This document shows positions 1 to 5,953 of a stretch of 14,162 bases of DNA, piece after piece. A program made the position numbers and the translations under genes. The stretch covers positions 1-14,162 of the forward strand of contig CANQLQ010000020.1 in NCBI GenBank assembly GCA_947624755.1, written 5' to 3'. Numbering within the stretch: position 1 is the stretch's first letter; each line of letters opens with the position of its first letter. A model generated the notes under the pieces. The model was given only the letters and a program-made list of their open reading frames with translations. It was not told where the DNA came from and made no database searches. The DNA comes from an uncultured Clostridia bacterium. Lineage in GTDB: Bacteria > Bacillota > Clostridia > Oscillospirales > Acutalibacteraceae.

Positions 1-188
1 CCCTTATAGCCATAGTCCGAGCGTTAAAAGCGTCGCAGGCATTGGGTAAGGCTGCCTTAATTGAGCAGGGGTGAAACTCCCGTGGCGTTGTGCTGACAAC
101 CGCCCGATTTGCCTATTCTTTTCATCTATGTTGTAATAGTGGACTTGCCGCTGTTCATATAGTGTATTAGCCATTTCTCGAAAGGGGG
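1..188 (+). other. Element interior: possible gene tail plus a hairpin
   Basis: This stretch has no complete gene I can support. A frame open from the window edge ends at TGA 72-74 and would encode 23 residues (ending ALIEQG). It could be the 3' end of an element gene cut by the window, but it is too short to identify. Downstream, 84-104 can form a hairpin (GGCGTTGT, loop GCTG, ACAA-C-CGCC with one bulged C). It has no T-run after it, so a terminator role is weak. The other two forward frames close early. Confidence 0.25.
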
Positions 189-195
189 CTAATCA

Positions 196-348
196 TTGGA
201 ACAAAAAGAACAGCCAAAGACCATTTGCAAGAGTGTTTTCAAAAGCGGCGAAAACACAACTTCAAAAAAACAATTCACCTGGGCGTGGATTGATTTAATC
301 AATAAAATTGAAAAGGGCAAAAGTGTGAACTTTGCCAAAAGGCAATGA
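196..348 (+). CDS. Small element-encoded protein, 50 aa, unknown function (TTG start)
   Basis: I do not recognise this protein. An open frame of 50 residues starts at TTG 196 behind a strong ribosome site (AGGGGG at 183-188, 7 bases upstream) and ends at TGA 346-348. The protein is basic and hydrophilic: MEQKEQPKT start, a central KKQFTWAWIDLINKIEKGK segment likely to be an amphipathic helix, and a KRQ end. It has no signal peptide or membrane segment. It sits just upstream of the recombinase on the same strand, and its stop codon falls inside the -35 box of the recombinase promoter. Small basic proteins in this slot of recombinase elements are often accessory or excision-related factors, but that is only an analogy. 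The clear ribosome site and uninterrupted frame support a real gene; the rare start codon and short length count against it. Confidence 0.6.
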   Translation: MEQKEQPKTICKSVFKSGENTTSKKQFTWAWIDLINKIEKGKSVNFAKRQ

Positions 349-373
349 CAAGCTGCCTTTCGTATGGTATAAT
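345..373 (+). promoter_or_regulatory. Promoter of the recombinase gene
   Basis: ATGACA (345-350) and TATAAT (368-373) are separated by 17 bp, an almost ideal vegetative sigma-A promoter. Transcription would start near 380 and give a leader of roughly 37 bases before the recombinase ATG. The -10 box lies at the centre of the palindrome described next, so a dimer bound there would block RNA polymerase. Confidence 0.75.
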
Positions 374-392
374 ACATACGGAAGCAGCTTGT
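348..392. repeat. 45-bp near-perfect palindrome centred on the -10 box
   Basis: The left arm ACAAGCTGCCTTTCGTATG (348-366) and the right arm CATACGGAAGCAGCTTGT (375-392) pair along their whole length, with one extra base and one mismatch. They are separated by the 8 bases GTATAATA, which contain the -10 hexamer. Such symmetry suggests an operator bound by a dimer, possibly the recombinase itself or an element repressor. A recombination-type binding site is a less likely alternative. The left arm includes the last base of the stop codon of the small upstream ORF. Confidence 0.8.
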
Positions 393-395
393 TCC

Positions 396-411
396 TATCT
401 CTAAGGAGATA
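396..411 (+). promoter_or_regulatory. Hairpin over the recombinase ribosome-binding site
   Basis: TATCTC (396-401) pairs with GAGATA (406-411) around a TAAG loop. The Shine-Dalgarno sequence AAGGAG (403-408), 8 bases before the ATG, therefore lies partly in the loop and partly in the 3' arm. The stem is short (6 bp, mostly A-T), so it might only tune translation. The next arm of the 348-392 palindrome ends four bases earlier, making the whole leader highly structured. Confidence 0.45.
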
Positions 412-416
412 CGAAC

Positions 417-1970
417 ATGAAAGTAGCTATTTATTGCCGCTTATCCGAAGAAGATAGAAACAAGCAATTTGAAACCGACGACAGCAACAGCATACAAAAT
501 CAAAAGGCTATGCTGCTGCAATACGCTATGGAACAGGGGTGGGAACTTTACAACATTTACAGCGACGACGACGATACAGGTTCAGATCGACGCCGCCCGG
601 AGTTTAACCGCCTGCTTGCGGACGCTGAACAACACAGATTTGATATTGTCCTCTGCAAAACACAATCGCGTTTCACCCGCGAACTGGAACTTGTCGAAAA
701 GTACATACATGGGCTATTCCCTATTTGGGGTATTCGCTTTATCAGCATTGTTGATAATGCGGACACTGCCAATAAGGGCAACAAAAAATCCCGTCAAATC
801 AACGGGCTTGTCAATGAATGGTACTTGGAGGATATGTCAGACAATATCCGCAGCGTATTAACAAACAGACGGCAAAACGGTTTTCATATCGGCGCGTTTG
901 CCCTTTACGGCTATAAGAAAGACCCAAATCAAAAGGGGCATTTGATTATTGACGAAGAAGCCGCCGCCGTTGTCAGAGAAGTTTTTAGCCTATTCGCACA
1001 GGGTTACGGCAAAACCGCTATCGCCCGTATGCTCAACGACAGGGGCATACCAAATCCAACTGAATATAAGCGTTTGCATGGCTTGCGCTATCAGCAGCCG
1101 AAGATGAAAAACAGCACTCTTTGGAAATACTTTGCTATCTCCGATATGCTGATAAATGAAATCTATATCGGTAACATGGTACAAGGCAAATACGGCAGCA
1201 TTTCCTATAAGACAAAGCAAAATAAGCCGCGTCCAAAAAGTGAATGGTACGTTGTCGAGGGAACACATGAACCGATTATTGAACGCGAGTTGTGGGACAG
1301 AGTGCAGACGTTAATCGCACAGAGGGCGAAGCCCTTTGACATTGGCACGATTGGACTATTCGCAAGGAAAGCCCGTTGCGCAAATTGCGGTTACATTATG
1401 CGTTCGTCAAAAAACAGGGGCAAGCATTATCTTCAATGCTCAAACCGCCATGTAGCAAAAGACGCTTGTATCGGCTCTTTTATTTCAGTTGACAAATTGG
1501 AGCAGCTTGTGATTGACGAGTTAAACCGATTGTCAGCGGAATACCTTGACAAGGACGAGTTAGAACAGAACATTGAGTTTTGCGGAAACTTGCAAGGACA
1601 AAAGGAGCGTTTGACCGCAGACCTTACCGCCTATCAAAAAAAGGTTGCGGAATACTCAAAGGGTATCAGAGAGTTATACATGGATAAGGTAAAAGGGCTT
1701 ATTTCCGAAAGTGATTATGCGGATATGTCAAGAGGATTTTCCACAGAACGCGACCGCTTGGAGCGCGTGATTGCAGACGGAGAAAAGCAGTTAGCCGAAC
1801 TCGACGAAAAAATTGCGGCGGGCGACAATCGCCGCGAACTGATTGAACAATATACCAACTTGGAACACCTTACCCGCGAAATGGTAGAAACGCTGATCGA
1901 CTATATATCTGTCGGCAAGCGTATTCCCGGTACAAAGGACGTTCCCATTGAAATTCACTGGAACTTTTAA
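417..1970 (+). CDS. Large serine recombinase (site-specific integrase of the element)
   Basis: This 517-residue DNA recombinase should cut and rejoin attachment sites through a serine nucleophile to integrate or excise the element. Residues 1-150 are the resolvase catalytic domain: YCRLSEED near the N-terminus with Arg8 and probable nucleophile Ser10, DSNSIQNQ (22-29), DTGSDRRRPEF (53-63) and KTQSRFTRE (81-89). Residues about 160-300 are the recombinase DNA-binding domain (FALYGYKKDP, then an EAAAVVREVFSLF helix). A zinc ribbon follows, with Cys321, Cys324, Cys341 and Cys351. A long charged coiled-coil at about 380-470 leads to a conserved-looking tail ending IEIHWNF. Length and layout match TnpX/TndX-type enzymes and no key motif is missing, so it looks active. 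The start is set by AAGGAG at 403-408. The stop TAA (1968-1970) overlaps the ATG of the downstream cotJC remnant. Confidence 0.95.
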   Translation: MKVAIYCRLSEEDRNKQFETDDSNSIQNQKAMLLQYAMEQGWELYNIYSDDDDTGSDRRRPEFNRLLADAEQHRFDIVLCKTQSRFTRELELVEKYIHGLFPIWGIRFISIVDNADTANKGNKKSRQINGLVNEWYLEDMSDNIRSVLTNRRQNGFHIGAFALYGYKKDPNQKGHLIIDEEAAAVVREVFSLFAQGYGKTAIARMLNDRGIPNPTEYKRLHGLRYQQPKMKNSTLWKYFAISDMLINEIYIGNMVQGKYGSISYKTKQNKPRPKSEWYVVEGTHEPIIERELWDRVQTLIAQRAKPFDIGTIGLFARKARCANCGYIMRSSKNRGKHYLQCSNRHVAKDACIGSFISVDKLEQLVIDELNRLSAEYLDKDELEQNIEFCGNLQGQKERLTADLTAYQKKVAEYSKGIRELYMDKVKGLISESDYADMSRGFSTERDRLERVIADGEKQLAELDEKIAAGDNRRELIEQYTNLEHLTREMVETLIDYISVGKRIPGTKDVPIEIHWNF

Positions 1971-2203
1971 TGAAAAGTTGTTCTTATATGATTGCAGCAG
2001 AACAAAAAGCAAGAAAAACCTATGATAATATTCTTCGCCTTATTGATGACCCCGATGTATGCGATCCGATAAAATTCCTTCGTCAAAGAGAAATTGTCCA
2101 TTATCAACGCTTCGGTGAAGGTCTTAGAATCGTTACCGACAAACTCAATGAAAAGAATTTCTATGCATTCAATCCGGCAGTAGATAAAATAACTCACAAA
2201 TAA
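1970..2203 (+). pseudogene. cotJC: C-terminal fragment of a CotJC/manganese-catalase-like spore coat gene, fused to the element end
   Basis: The 77-residue ORF reads MKSCSYM followed by IAAEQKARKTYDNIL, DDPDVCDPIKFLR and QREIVHYQRFGE, which I recognise as the C-terminal part of CotJC and clostridial manganese catalases (compare AAEEKARATY and REREIVH in B. subtilis CotJC). Two metal-ligand positions survive, Glu11 and His44. Their spacing of 33 matches Glu148 and His181 of Lactobacillus manganese catalase. The N-terminal part, with the other ligands, is absent, so roughly two thirds of the protein is missing and it cannot be a functional catalase. Homology begins at about residue 8 (base 1991). 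The first seven residues are junction sequence, and the ATG overlaps the recombinase stop (TAATG), so the fragment may still be translated by coupling. Intact CotJC is a mother-cell-made spore coat protein in Bacillus. Confidence 0.88.
1971..1997 (+). other. Presumed attachment junction (attR-like) between element and cotJC
   Basis: Protein homology to CotJC starts abruptly at the Ile-Ala-Ala-Glu codons (1991 onward), while the bases before it follow the recombinase gene. The crossover should lie in this interval. Large serine recombinases exchange at a short core, often a dinucleotide; GA at 1990-1991 is one candidate, but a single junction cannot fix it. The exact core needs the other junction or an uninterrupted relative. 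Confidence 0.45.
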
Positions 2204-2210
2204 AGCTTAT

Positions 2211-2247
2211 GCCGCTCCGGTTTTAAGGGGCGGCAATCTCATATTTT
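2211..2247 (+). terminator. Likely intrinsic terminator after the cotJC fragment
   Basis: GCCGCTCC (2211-2218) pairs with GGGGCGGC (2227-2234), with one U-G wobble and an 8-base GGTTTTAA loop, followed by a T-containing but imperfect tail (CATATTTT). It lies 7 bases after the stop codon, where the original cotJ operon would end. It should also isolate the trp operon from readthrough out of the recombinase. Confidence 0.65.
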
Positions 2248-2288
2248 ACTGCTTAAAATCTATGCGGTGACGCTAATGAATTTAAATA

Positions 2289-2338
2289 TTTCTTTACTAA
2301 GCTTTTTTATTTTTCACTTTTTTCACACAGTAAAGAAA
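2289..2338. repeat. 10-bp inverted repeat upstream of the trp promoter
   Basis: TTTCTTTACT (2289-2298) and AGTAAAGAAA (2329-2338) are perfect inverted copies 30 bases apart; the right arm ends 17 bases before the -35 box. The intervening DNA is AT-rich and lacks a proper terminator tail. It could be two half-operators for a looping regulator, part of a weak terminator, or chance in AT-rich sequence. Confidence 0.35.
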
Positions 2339-2355
2339 CATTTTATTAAAATCTA

Positions 2356-2383
2356 TTGACAAAACAATTTTTTGTGATATAAT
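2356..2383 (+). promoter_or_regulatory. trp operon promoter
   Basis: A consensus TTGACA (2356-2361) and a consensus TATAAT (2378-2383) are separated by 16 bp. The predicted start, near 2390, immediately precedes the T-box leader. The promoter appears strong and unregulated in its core, which fits control by termination in the leader rather than at initiation. Confidence 0.85.
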
Positions 2384-2389
2384 TCATAT

Positions 2390-2680
2390 ATATTTTTAAT
2401 CAGTTAAACCGTTGAAGCGGAGATAAAAACGAAAAACGCCTTTACAGAGAACCCGTGTTGCTGAAAGTCGGGTAAGAAACAGTTCGTTAAATGGGCCGCG
2501 GAGGGTGCAGTCAAAGGTATTTTACCGAGTATTCTGCAACGTGTTGGCATACGTCAGTTGCCGGAAGTATGTTGGTACTTCGCAAGCTGCACGGAGTTTC
2601 CGTGAATCAAGGTGGCACCGCGGATAGTTTTTATTCGTCCTTGACAGAAGATTTTCTGTTAAGGGCGTTTTTGTTTTTTT
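2390..2680 (+). promoter_or_regulatory. T-box riboswitch leader, specifier UGG (tRNA-Trp)
   Basis: The leader senses uncharged tRNA and switches between terminator and antiterminator. The hallmark T-box sequence AAGGTGGCACCGCG is at 2609-2622. In stem I, GCGG (2417-2420) pairs with CCGC (2496-2499) and AACGAA (2428-2433) pairs with TTCGTT (2483-2488). These enclose an internal loop of AGATAAA opposite AAATGGG, which places the Trp codon UGG at 2492-2494 in the specifier position. The distal arm is ACCCG (2451-2455) with CGGGT (2469-2473), its loop holding TTGCTGAAAG. Stem III is CACGGA-GTT-TCCGTG (2590-2604), just before the T-box. The specifier and the downstream trpE agree, so the effector is almost certainly tRNA-Trp. 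Low charged tRNA-Trp should turn the operon on. Confidence 0.95.
2637..2680 (+). terminator. T-box-controlled intrinsic terminator before trpE
   Basis: GTCCTTGACAGAA (2637-2649) pairs with TTCTGTTAAGGGC (2654-2666) through 13 bp including two G-U wobbles. The loop is GATT and the tail GTTTTTGTTTTTTT. The stem follows the T-box by 14 bases, the usual geometry for the terminator that competes with the antiterminator. Confidence 0.9.
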
Positions 2681-2719
2681 AGGAAGGCTCTTTCCTTATT
2701 TATGTTCGGAGGTAAAGTT

Positions 2720-4186
2720 ATGAAGTTTTCACCAAGTCTTGAAGAAGTCAAAAAAATTGCAGAGACAAAAAAATACAAGGTTCTGCCCGTCAGTTGTGAA
2801 ATTCTTTCTGACATCTGCACGCCGATTGAAGCGATGAAGATTCTCAAGAACATTTCAACTCATTGCTATATGCTTGAATCGGTTGCGGAAAAAGAGGTTT
2901 GGGGTCGTTATACATTTCTCGGTTTTGACCCAAAGCTTGAAATTACCTGCATTGACGGTGAGATGAATGCAGGTAACCTAAAATTCAAAACGAATAATCC
3001 GTCCGATTTTTTAAGGCAGATACTTTCCGACTATAAAAGTCCACACTTCGATTATCTGCCCTCATTTACCGGCGGTCTTGTCGGATATTTTTCCTATGAC
3101 TATTTGGCATACAGCGAACCGACGGTAAAACGTAACGTCGAGGACAGCGAAAAATTCAAAGACGTTGACCTTATGCTTTTTGACAAGGTTATAGCTTTTG
3201 ACAACTTTCGTCAAAAAATCGTCCTTATCGTCAATATGCCTCTTGACGACGGCGAGGTCGGTTATAACAAAGCTGTTTTGGAGCTTCGCCGCCTTTGTGA
3301 ACTTCTGAGAAACGGCGAAAAGAAAAACGAGCCGGGAGGAAGGCTGCTTTCCGAAGTTACACCGCTGTTCAATAAAGACGAATACTGCAATATGGTCGAA
3401 AAGGCGAAGCGCTATATCCGCGAGGGAGATATTTTTCAAATTGTTCTTTCAAACCGTCTGAGTGCAGAATTTGAAGGCAGTCTTTTGGGTACCTACCGTA
3501 TACTCAGAACCATTAATCCGTCACCGTATATGTTCTATTTTTCGGGAACCGATGTTGAGGTTGCGGGCGCTTCACCCGAAACACTTGTCAAGCTTGAAAA
3601 CGGTGTGCTTCACACCTTCCCTCTGGCAGGCACAAGACCGCGCGGAAAGACCGAAAAAGAGGACAAAGAGCTTGAAGCCGATCTGCTTTCGGACGAAAAA
3701 GAGCTTGCAGAGCATAATATGCTCGTTGATCTCGGAAGAAACGACCTTGGAAAAATCAGCAAATTCGGCAGCGTTAAAGTTGAAAAGCTTCATTCAATTG
3801 AAAGATATTCCCACGTTATGCACATAGGTTCAACCGTGCGCGGCGAAATCAAAGAAGAATTTGACGCTTTTGATGCGGTTGAAGCTGTTCTTCCTGCCGG
3901 AACGCTTTCGGGCGCACCGAAAATCCGGGCTTGCCAGATAATCGGTGAACTTGAAAACAACAAGCGAGGAATTTATGGCGGCGCGATAGGATACATTGAT
4001 TTTACGGGAAATATGGATACCTGCATTGCAATTCGCATCGCATACAAGAAAAACGGCAAGGTCTTTATAAGGAGCGGCGCAGGAATCGTCGCCGACTCTG
4101 TTCCCGAAAAAGAATTTCAGGAATGTATCAACAAAGCAAAGGCTGTTGTCAATGCGCTCACTCTTGCCAAGGAGGAAGATTTATGA
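2720..4186 (+). CDS. trpE: Anthranilate synthase component I
   Basis: This 488-residue enzyme converts chorismate to anthranilate, using ammonia passed from TrpG; it is the first committed step to tryptophan. The N-terminal domain carries the allosteric-site-like motif YMLES (50-54) and WGRYTFLGFDP (61-71), so feedback inhibition by tryptophan is expected. The chorismate-binding domain shows EGDIFQIVLSNR (235-246), VAGASPETLV (281-290), PLAGTRPRGK (301-310), NMLVDLGRNDLGK (333-345), LPAGTLSGAPKIRA (391-404) and GAGIVADSVPEKEFQE (453-468). The start is ATG 2720, with GGAGG at 2708-2712; an in-frame ATG at 2702 lies upstream of that site and is not preferred. The stop overlaps trpG (ATGA), suggesting coupled, near-equimolar synthesis of the two subunits. 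Full length, no damage seen. Confidence 0.98.
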   Translation: MKFSPSLEEVKKIAETKKYKVLPVSCEILSDICTPIEAMKILKNISTHCYMLESVAEKEVWGRYTFLGFDPKLEITCIDGEMNAGNLKFKTNNPSDFLRQILSDYKSPHFDYLPSFTGGLVGYFSYDYLAYSEPTVKRNVEDSEKFKDVDLMLFDKVIAFDNFRQKIVLIVNMPLDDGEVGYNKAVLELRRLCELLRNGEKKNEPGGRLLSEVTPLFNKDEYCNMVEKAKRYIREGDIFQIVLSNRLSAEFEGSLLGTYRILRTINPSPYMFYFSGTDVEVAGASPETLVKLENGVLHTFPLAGTRPRGKTEKEDKELEADLLSDEKELAEHNMLVDLGRNDLGKISKFGSVKVEKLHSIERYSHVMHIGSTVRGEIKEEFDAFDAVEAVLPAGTLSGAPKIRACQIIGELENNKRGIYGGAIGYIDFTGNMDTCIAIRIAYKKNGKVFIRSGAGIVADSVPEKEFQECINKAKAVVNALTLAKEEDL

Positions 4187-4752
4187 TTTTACTTATTGAT
4201 AATTACGACAGCTTTTCATATAATTTATATCAGTTGATAGGTGAACTTGAAAGTGACATAAAAGTTATACGAAACGATGAAATGACCGTTGAAGAAATCA
4301 AAGACCTATCCCCCGACCGTATTATACTTTCACCGGGACCCGGAAGGCCCGAAAATGCAGGGGTAATTATTGAAACGGCAAAAACTCTTGGCAAAGATAT
4401 TCCGATTCTCGGAGTTTGCCTTGGACATCAGGCGATCTGTGCGGCATTTGGCGCTTCCATTACATATGCAAAAAGGCTCATGCACGGAAAACAGTCACAA
4501 ACGGTTATTGACACAAGCTCAAAGCTTTTCAGCGGTTTGCCCAAAGAAATTTTAGTTGCAAGATATCACTCTTTAGCGGCCGATGAAAAAACGATGCCGG
4601 AATGTTTAAAAGTTACAGCCAAAACCGATGACGGAGAAATCATGGCTGTGCAGCATAGGGATTATCCGATTTTCGGCGTTCAGTTCCACCCGGAATCAAT
4701 TATGACGCCGGACGGCAAAACGATACTCAAAAACTTTTTAAGGGAGCTCTGA
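4183..4752 (+). CDS. trpG: Anthranilate synthase component II (glutamine amidotransferase)
   Basis: This 189-residue class I glutaminase hydrolyses glutamine and delivers ammonia to TrpE. The catalytic triad is Cys79 in GVCLGHQAI (77-85), His169 and Glu171 in QFHPES (167-172). The oxyanion-loop motif SPGPGRPENAG spans 50-60. It stands alone, not fused to TrpE or TrpD. Its start overlaps the trpE stop, with AAGGAGG at 4169-4175. The last residues, Arg-Glu-Leu, and the stop codon are read from the end of the repeat that begins at 4738, so the original C-terminus was altered by that insertion. This affects only the extreme tail, beyond the last helix (TILKNFL), and should not harm function. A similar protein, PabA, serves folate synthesis; the context makes TrpG the primary role, though it may serve both. 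Confidence 0.97.
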   Translation: MILLIDNYDSFSYNLYQLIGELESDIKVIRNDEMTVEEIKDLSPDRIILSPGPGRPENAGVIIETAKTLGKDIPILGVCLGHQAICAAFGASITYAKRLMHGKQSQTVIDTSSKLFSGLPKEILVARYHSLAADEKTMPECLKVTAKTDDGEIMAVQHRDYPIFGVQFHPESIMTPDGKTILKNFLREL

Positions 4753-4915
4753 TTAAATCTAATACTCATATTGATTAGCAAATTTTTTGTAAGACAAAGC
4801 CAAAAACGCAGGTAATACTTTGTGTATTGCCGAGTATTTTGGCAAAGTATTACGGAAAATTTGCAAGCAAGATGAGTATTAAGCTTTAAGCGTGATTTGA
4901 TCAGAGATTCCTTAA
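4738..4915. repeat. Fold-back MITE-like repeat, full copy between trpG and trpD
   Basis: The 178-bp block starts TTAAGGGAGCTCTGATTAAATC and ends GATTTGATCAGAGATTCCTTAA, terminal inverted repeats of about 22 bp with a few mismatches. Inside, a second pair of arms (TAATACTCAT near the left, ATGAGTATTA at the right) and a perfect inner pair, GTAATACTTTG/CAAAGTATTAC, make the block almost one long hairpin. It encodes no protein. A homologous copy in the opposite orientation lies at 12045-12332: the right-hand 110 bp matches 12045-12145 closely on the reverse strand. It ends 7 bases before the trpD ribosome site, so it separates the two halves of the operon without breaking a gene apart from the trpG tail. 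Confidence 0.85.
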
Positions 4916-4936
4916 ATATATGAAGGAGACTTAACA

Positions 4937-5953
4937 ATGATTAAAGAAGCTATATCAAAAATTGTAAGCAAACAAGACCTTTCTTATGACGAAGCTTACA
5001 CGGTAATGAACGAGATTATGAGCGGTGAAACAACACCTACTCAAAACGCTGCTTTTCTTTCCGCCCTATCAACAAAAAGCGCAAGAGCGGAAACAACAGA
5101 CGAAATTTCAGGCTGTGCCGCCGCAATGCGTGAACACGCAACTGCGGTCGAAACAAAAATGGACGTTTTTGAAATAGTCGGCACAGGCGGAGACAATACA
5201 CAATCATTCAACATTTCTACAACCTCCGCCATTGTTGCCGCAGCAGGCGGTGTCAAAGTTGCAAAACACGGCAACCGTGCGGCGTCATCAAAATGCGGAA
5301 CAGCGGACTGTCTTGAAGCTCTCGGGGTAAACATTGACCAAAGCCCCGAAAAGTGCGTTGAGCTTTTGAACGAAGTCGGAATGTGCTTCTTCTTTGCTCA
5401 AAAATATCACACCTCAATGAAGTATGTCGGCGCTATCAGAAAAGAACTCGGCTTCAGAACGGTTTTCAATATTCTCGGTCCTCTCACTAACCCGGGCAAT
5501 CCTTCAATGCAGCTTCTCGGCGTCTATGACGAATACCTTGTACAGCCTCTTGCACAGGTTCTTATCAATCTCGGCGTAAAGCGAGGAATGGTTGTCTACG
5601 GTCAGGATAAGCTTGACGAAATTTCAATGAGTTCACCGACAACTGTCTGCGAATTTAAAGACGGCTGGATGAAAAATTATGTCATAAGACCTGAAGACTT
5701 CGGCTTTGAGACTTGCTCAAAGGCTGACCTTGTCGGCGGCACTCCCGAAGAAAATGCACAAATCACCCTCGCAATTCTCAGCGGTGAAAAGGGACACAAA
5801 AGAGAAGCTGTTCTTCTTAACGCAGGCGCTTCACTTTACATCGGCGGCAAAGCCGATTCATTCAAAGACGGCATAAAGCTTGCGGCGCAGCTTATTGACT
5901 CGGGCAAGGCTTACGATACCCTTCAAAAATTTATTGAGGTATCTAACAGATGA
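4937..5953 (+). CDS. trpD: Anthranilate phosphoribosyltransferase
   Basis: This 338-residue enzyme transfers phosphoribose from PRPP to anthranilate. An N-terminal helical domain (about 1-70) precedes the PRPP-binding glycine-rich loop VGTGGDNTQSFNIST (81-95), KHGNRAASS (110-118) and the Mg-binding region DKLDEIS (224-230). The length is normal for the family and it has no TrpG domain. Start ATG 4937 has AAGGAG at 4923-4928. It is the first gene after the 178-bp repeat, so its supply of transcript depends on passage through that hairpin, or on a promoter I could not find inside it. The stop overlaps trpC (ATGA). Confidence 0.98.
   Translation: MIKEAISKIVSKQDLSYDEAYTVMNEIMSGETTPTQNAAFLSALSTKSARAETTDEISGCAAAMREHATAVETKMDVFEIVGTGGDNTQSFNISTTSAIVAAAGGVKVAKHGNRAASSKCGTADCLEALGVNIDQSPEKCVELLNEVGMCFFFAQKYHTSMKYVGAIRKELGFRTVFNILGPLTNPGNPSMQLLGVYDEYLVQPLAQVLINLGVKRGMVVYGQDKLDEISMSSPTTVCEFKDGWMKNYVIRPEDFGFETCSKADLVGGTPEENAQITLAILSGEKGHKREAVLLNAGASLYIGGKADSFKDGIKLAAQLIDSGKAYDTLQKFIEVSNR

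Larger units (their letters stand above)
1..1990 (+). mobile_element. Right end of an integrated serine-recombinase element (left part outside the window)
   Basis: What is seen: a large serine recombinase gene ends at 1970 and runs directly, with no spacer, into the C-terminal portion of an unrelated chromosomal spore-coat gene. From family knowledge, elements of the Tn4451/Tn5397 kind and many Firmicutes ICEs and prophages carry the recombinase next to one attachment site, reading toward it. I infer that everything left of about 1990 is element DNA and that the element continues beyond base 1. No conjugation, resistance or phage gene is visible here, so the type of element (ICE, mobilisable transposon, prophage or skin-like element) cannot be decided. 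Confidence 0.75.

Noticed and set aside
2506..2508. TGC (Cys) as the T-box specifier
   Set aside because: It lies below the lower stem of the specifier loop, outside the internal loop; UGG at 2492-2494 is in the right place and agrees with the downstream trp genes.
2491..2682. 63-codon open frame inside the T-box leader
   Set aside because: Its start codon lies over the specifier loop and the frame covers stem III, the T-box and the terminator; it has no ribosome site and the RNA structure explains the sequence.
2702..2719. Alternative trpE start six codons upstream (MFGGKV)
   Set aside because: The only good ribosome site, GGAGG at 2708-2712, falls inside that extension and is correctly spaced for ATG 2720.
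4123..4182. Longer trpG starting inside trpE
   Set aside because: The extension reads trpE in another frame; MILLIDNYDS at 4183, with AAGGAGG 7 bases before it, is the family's normal N-terminus.
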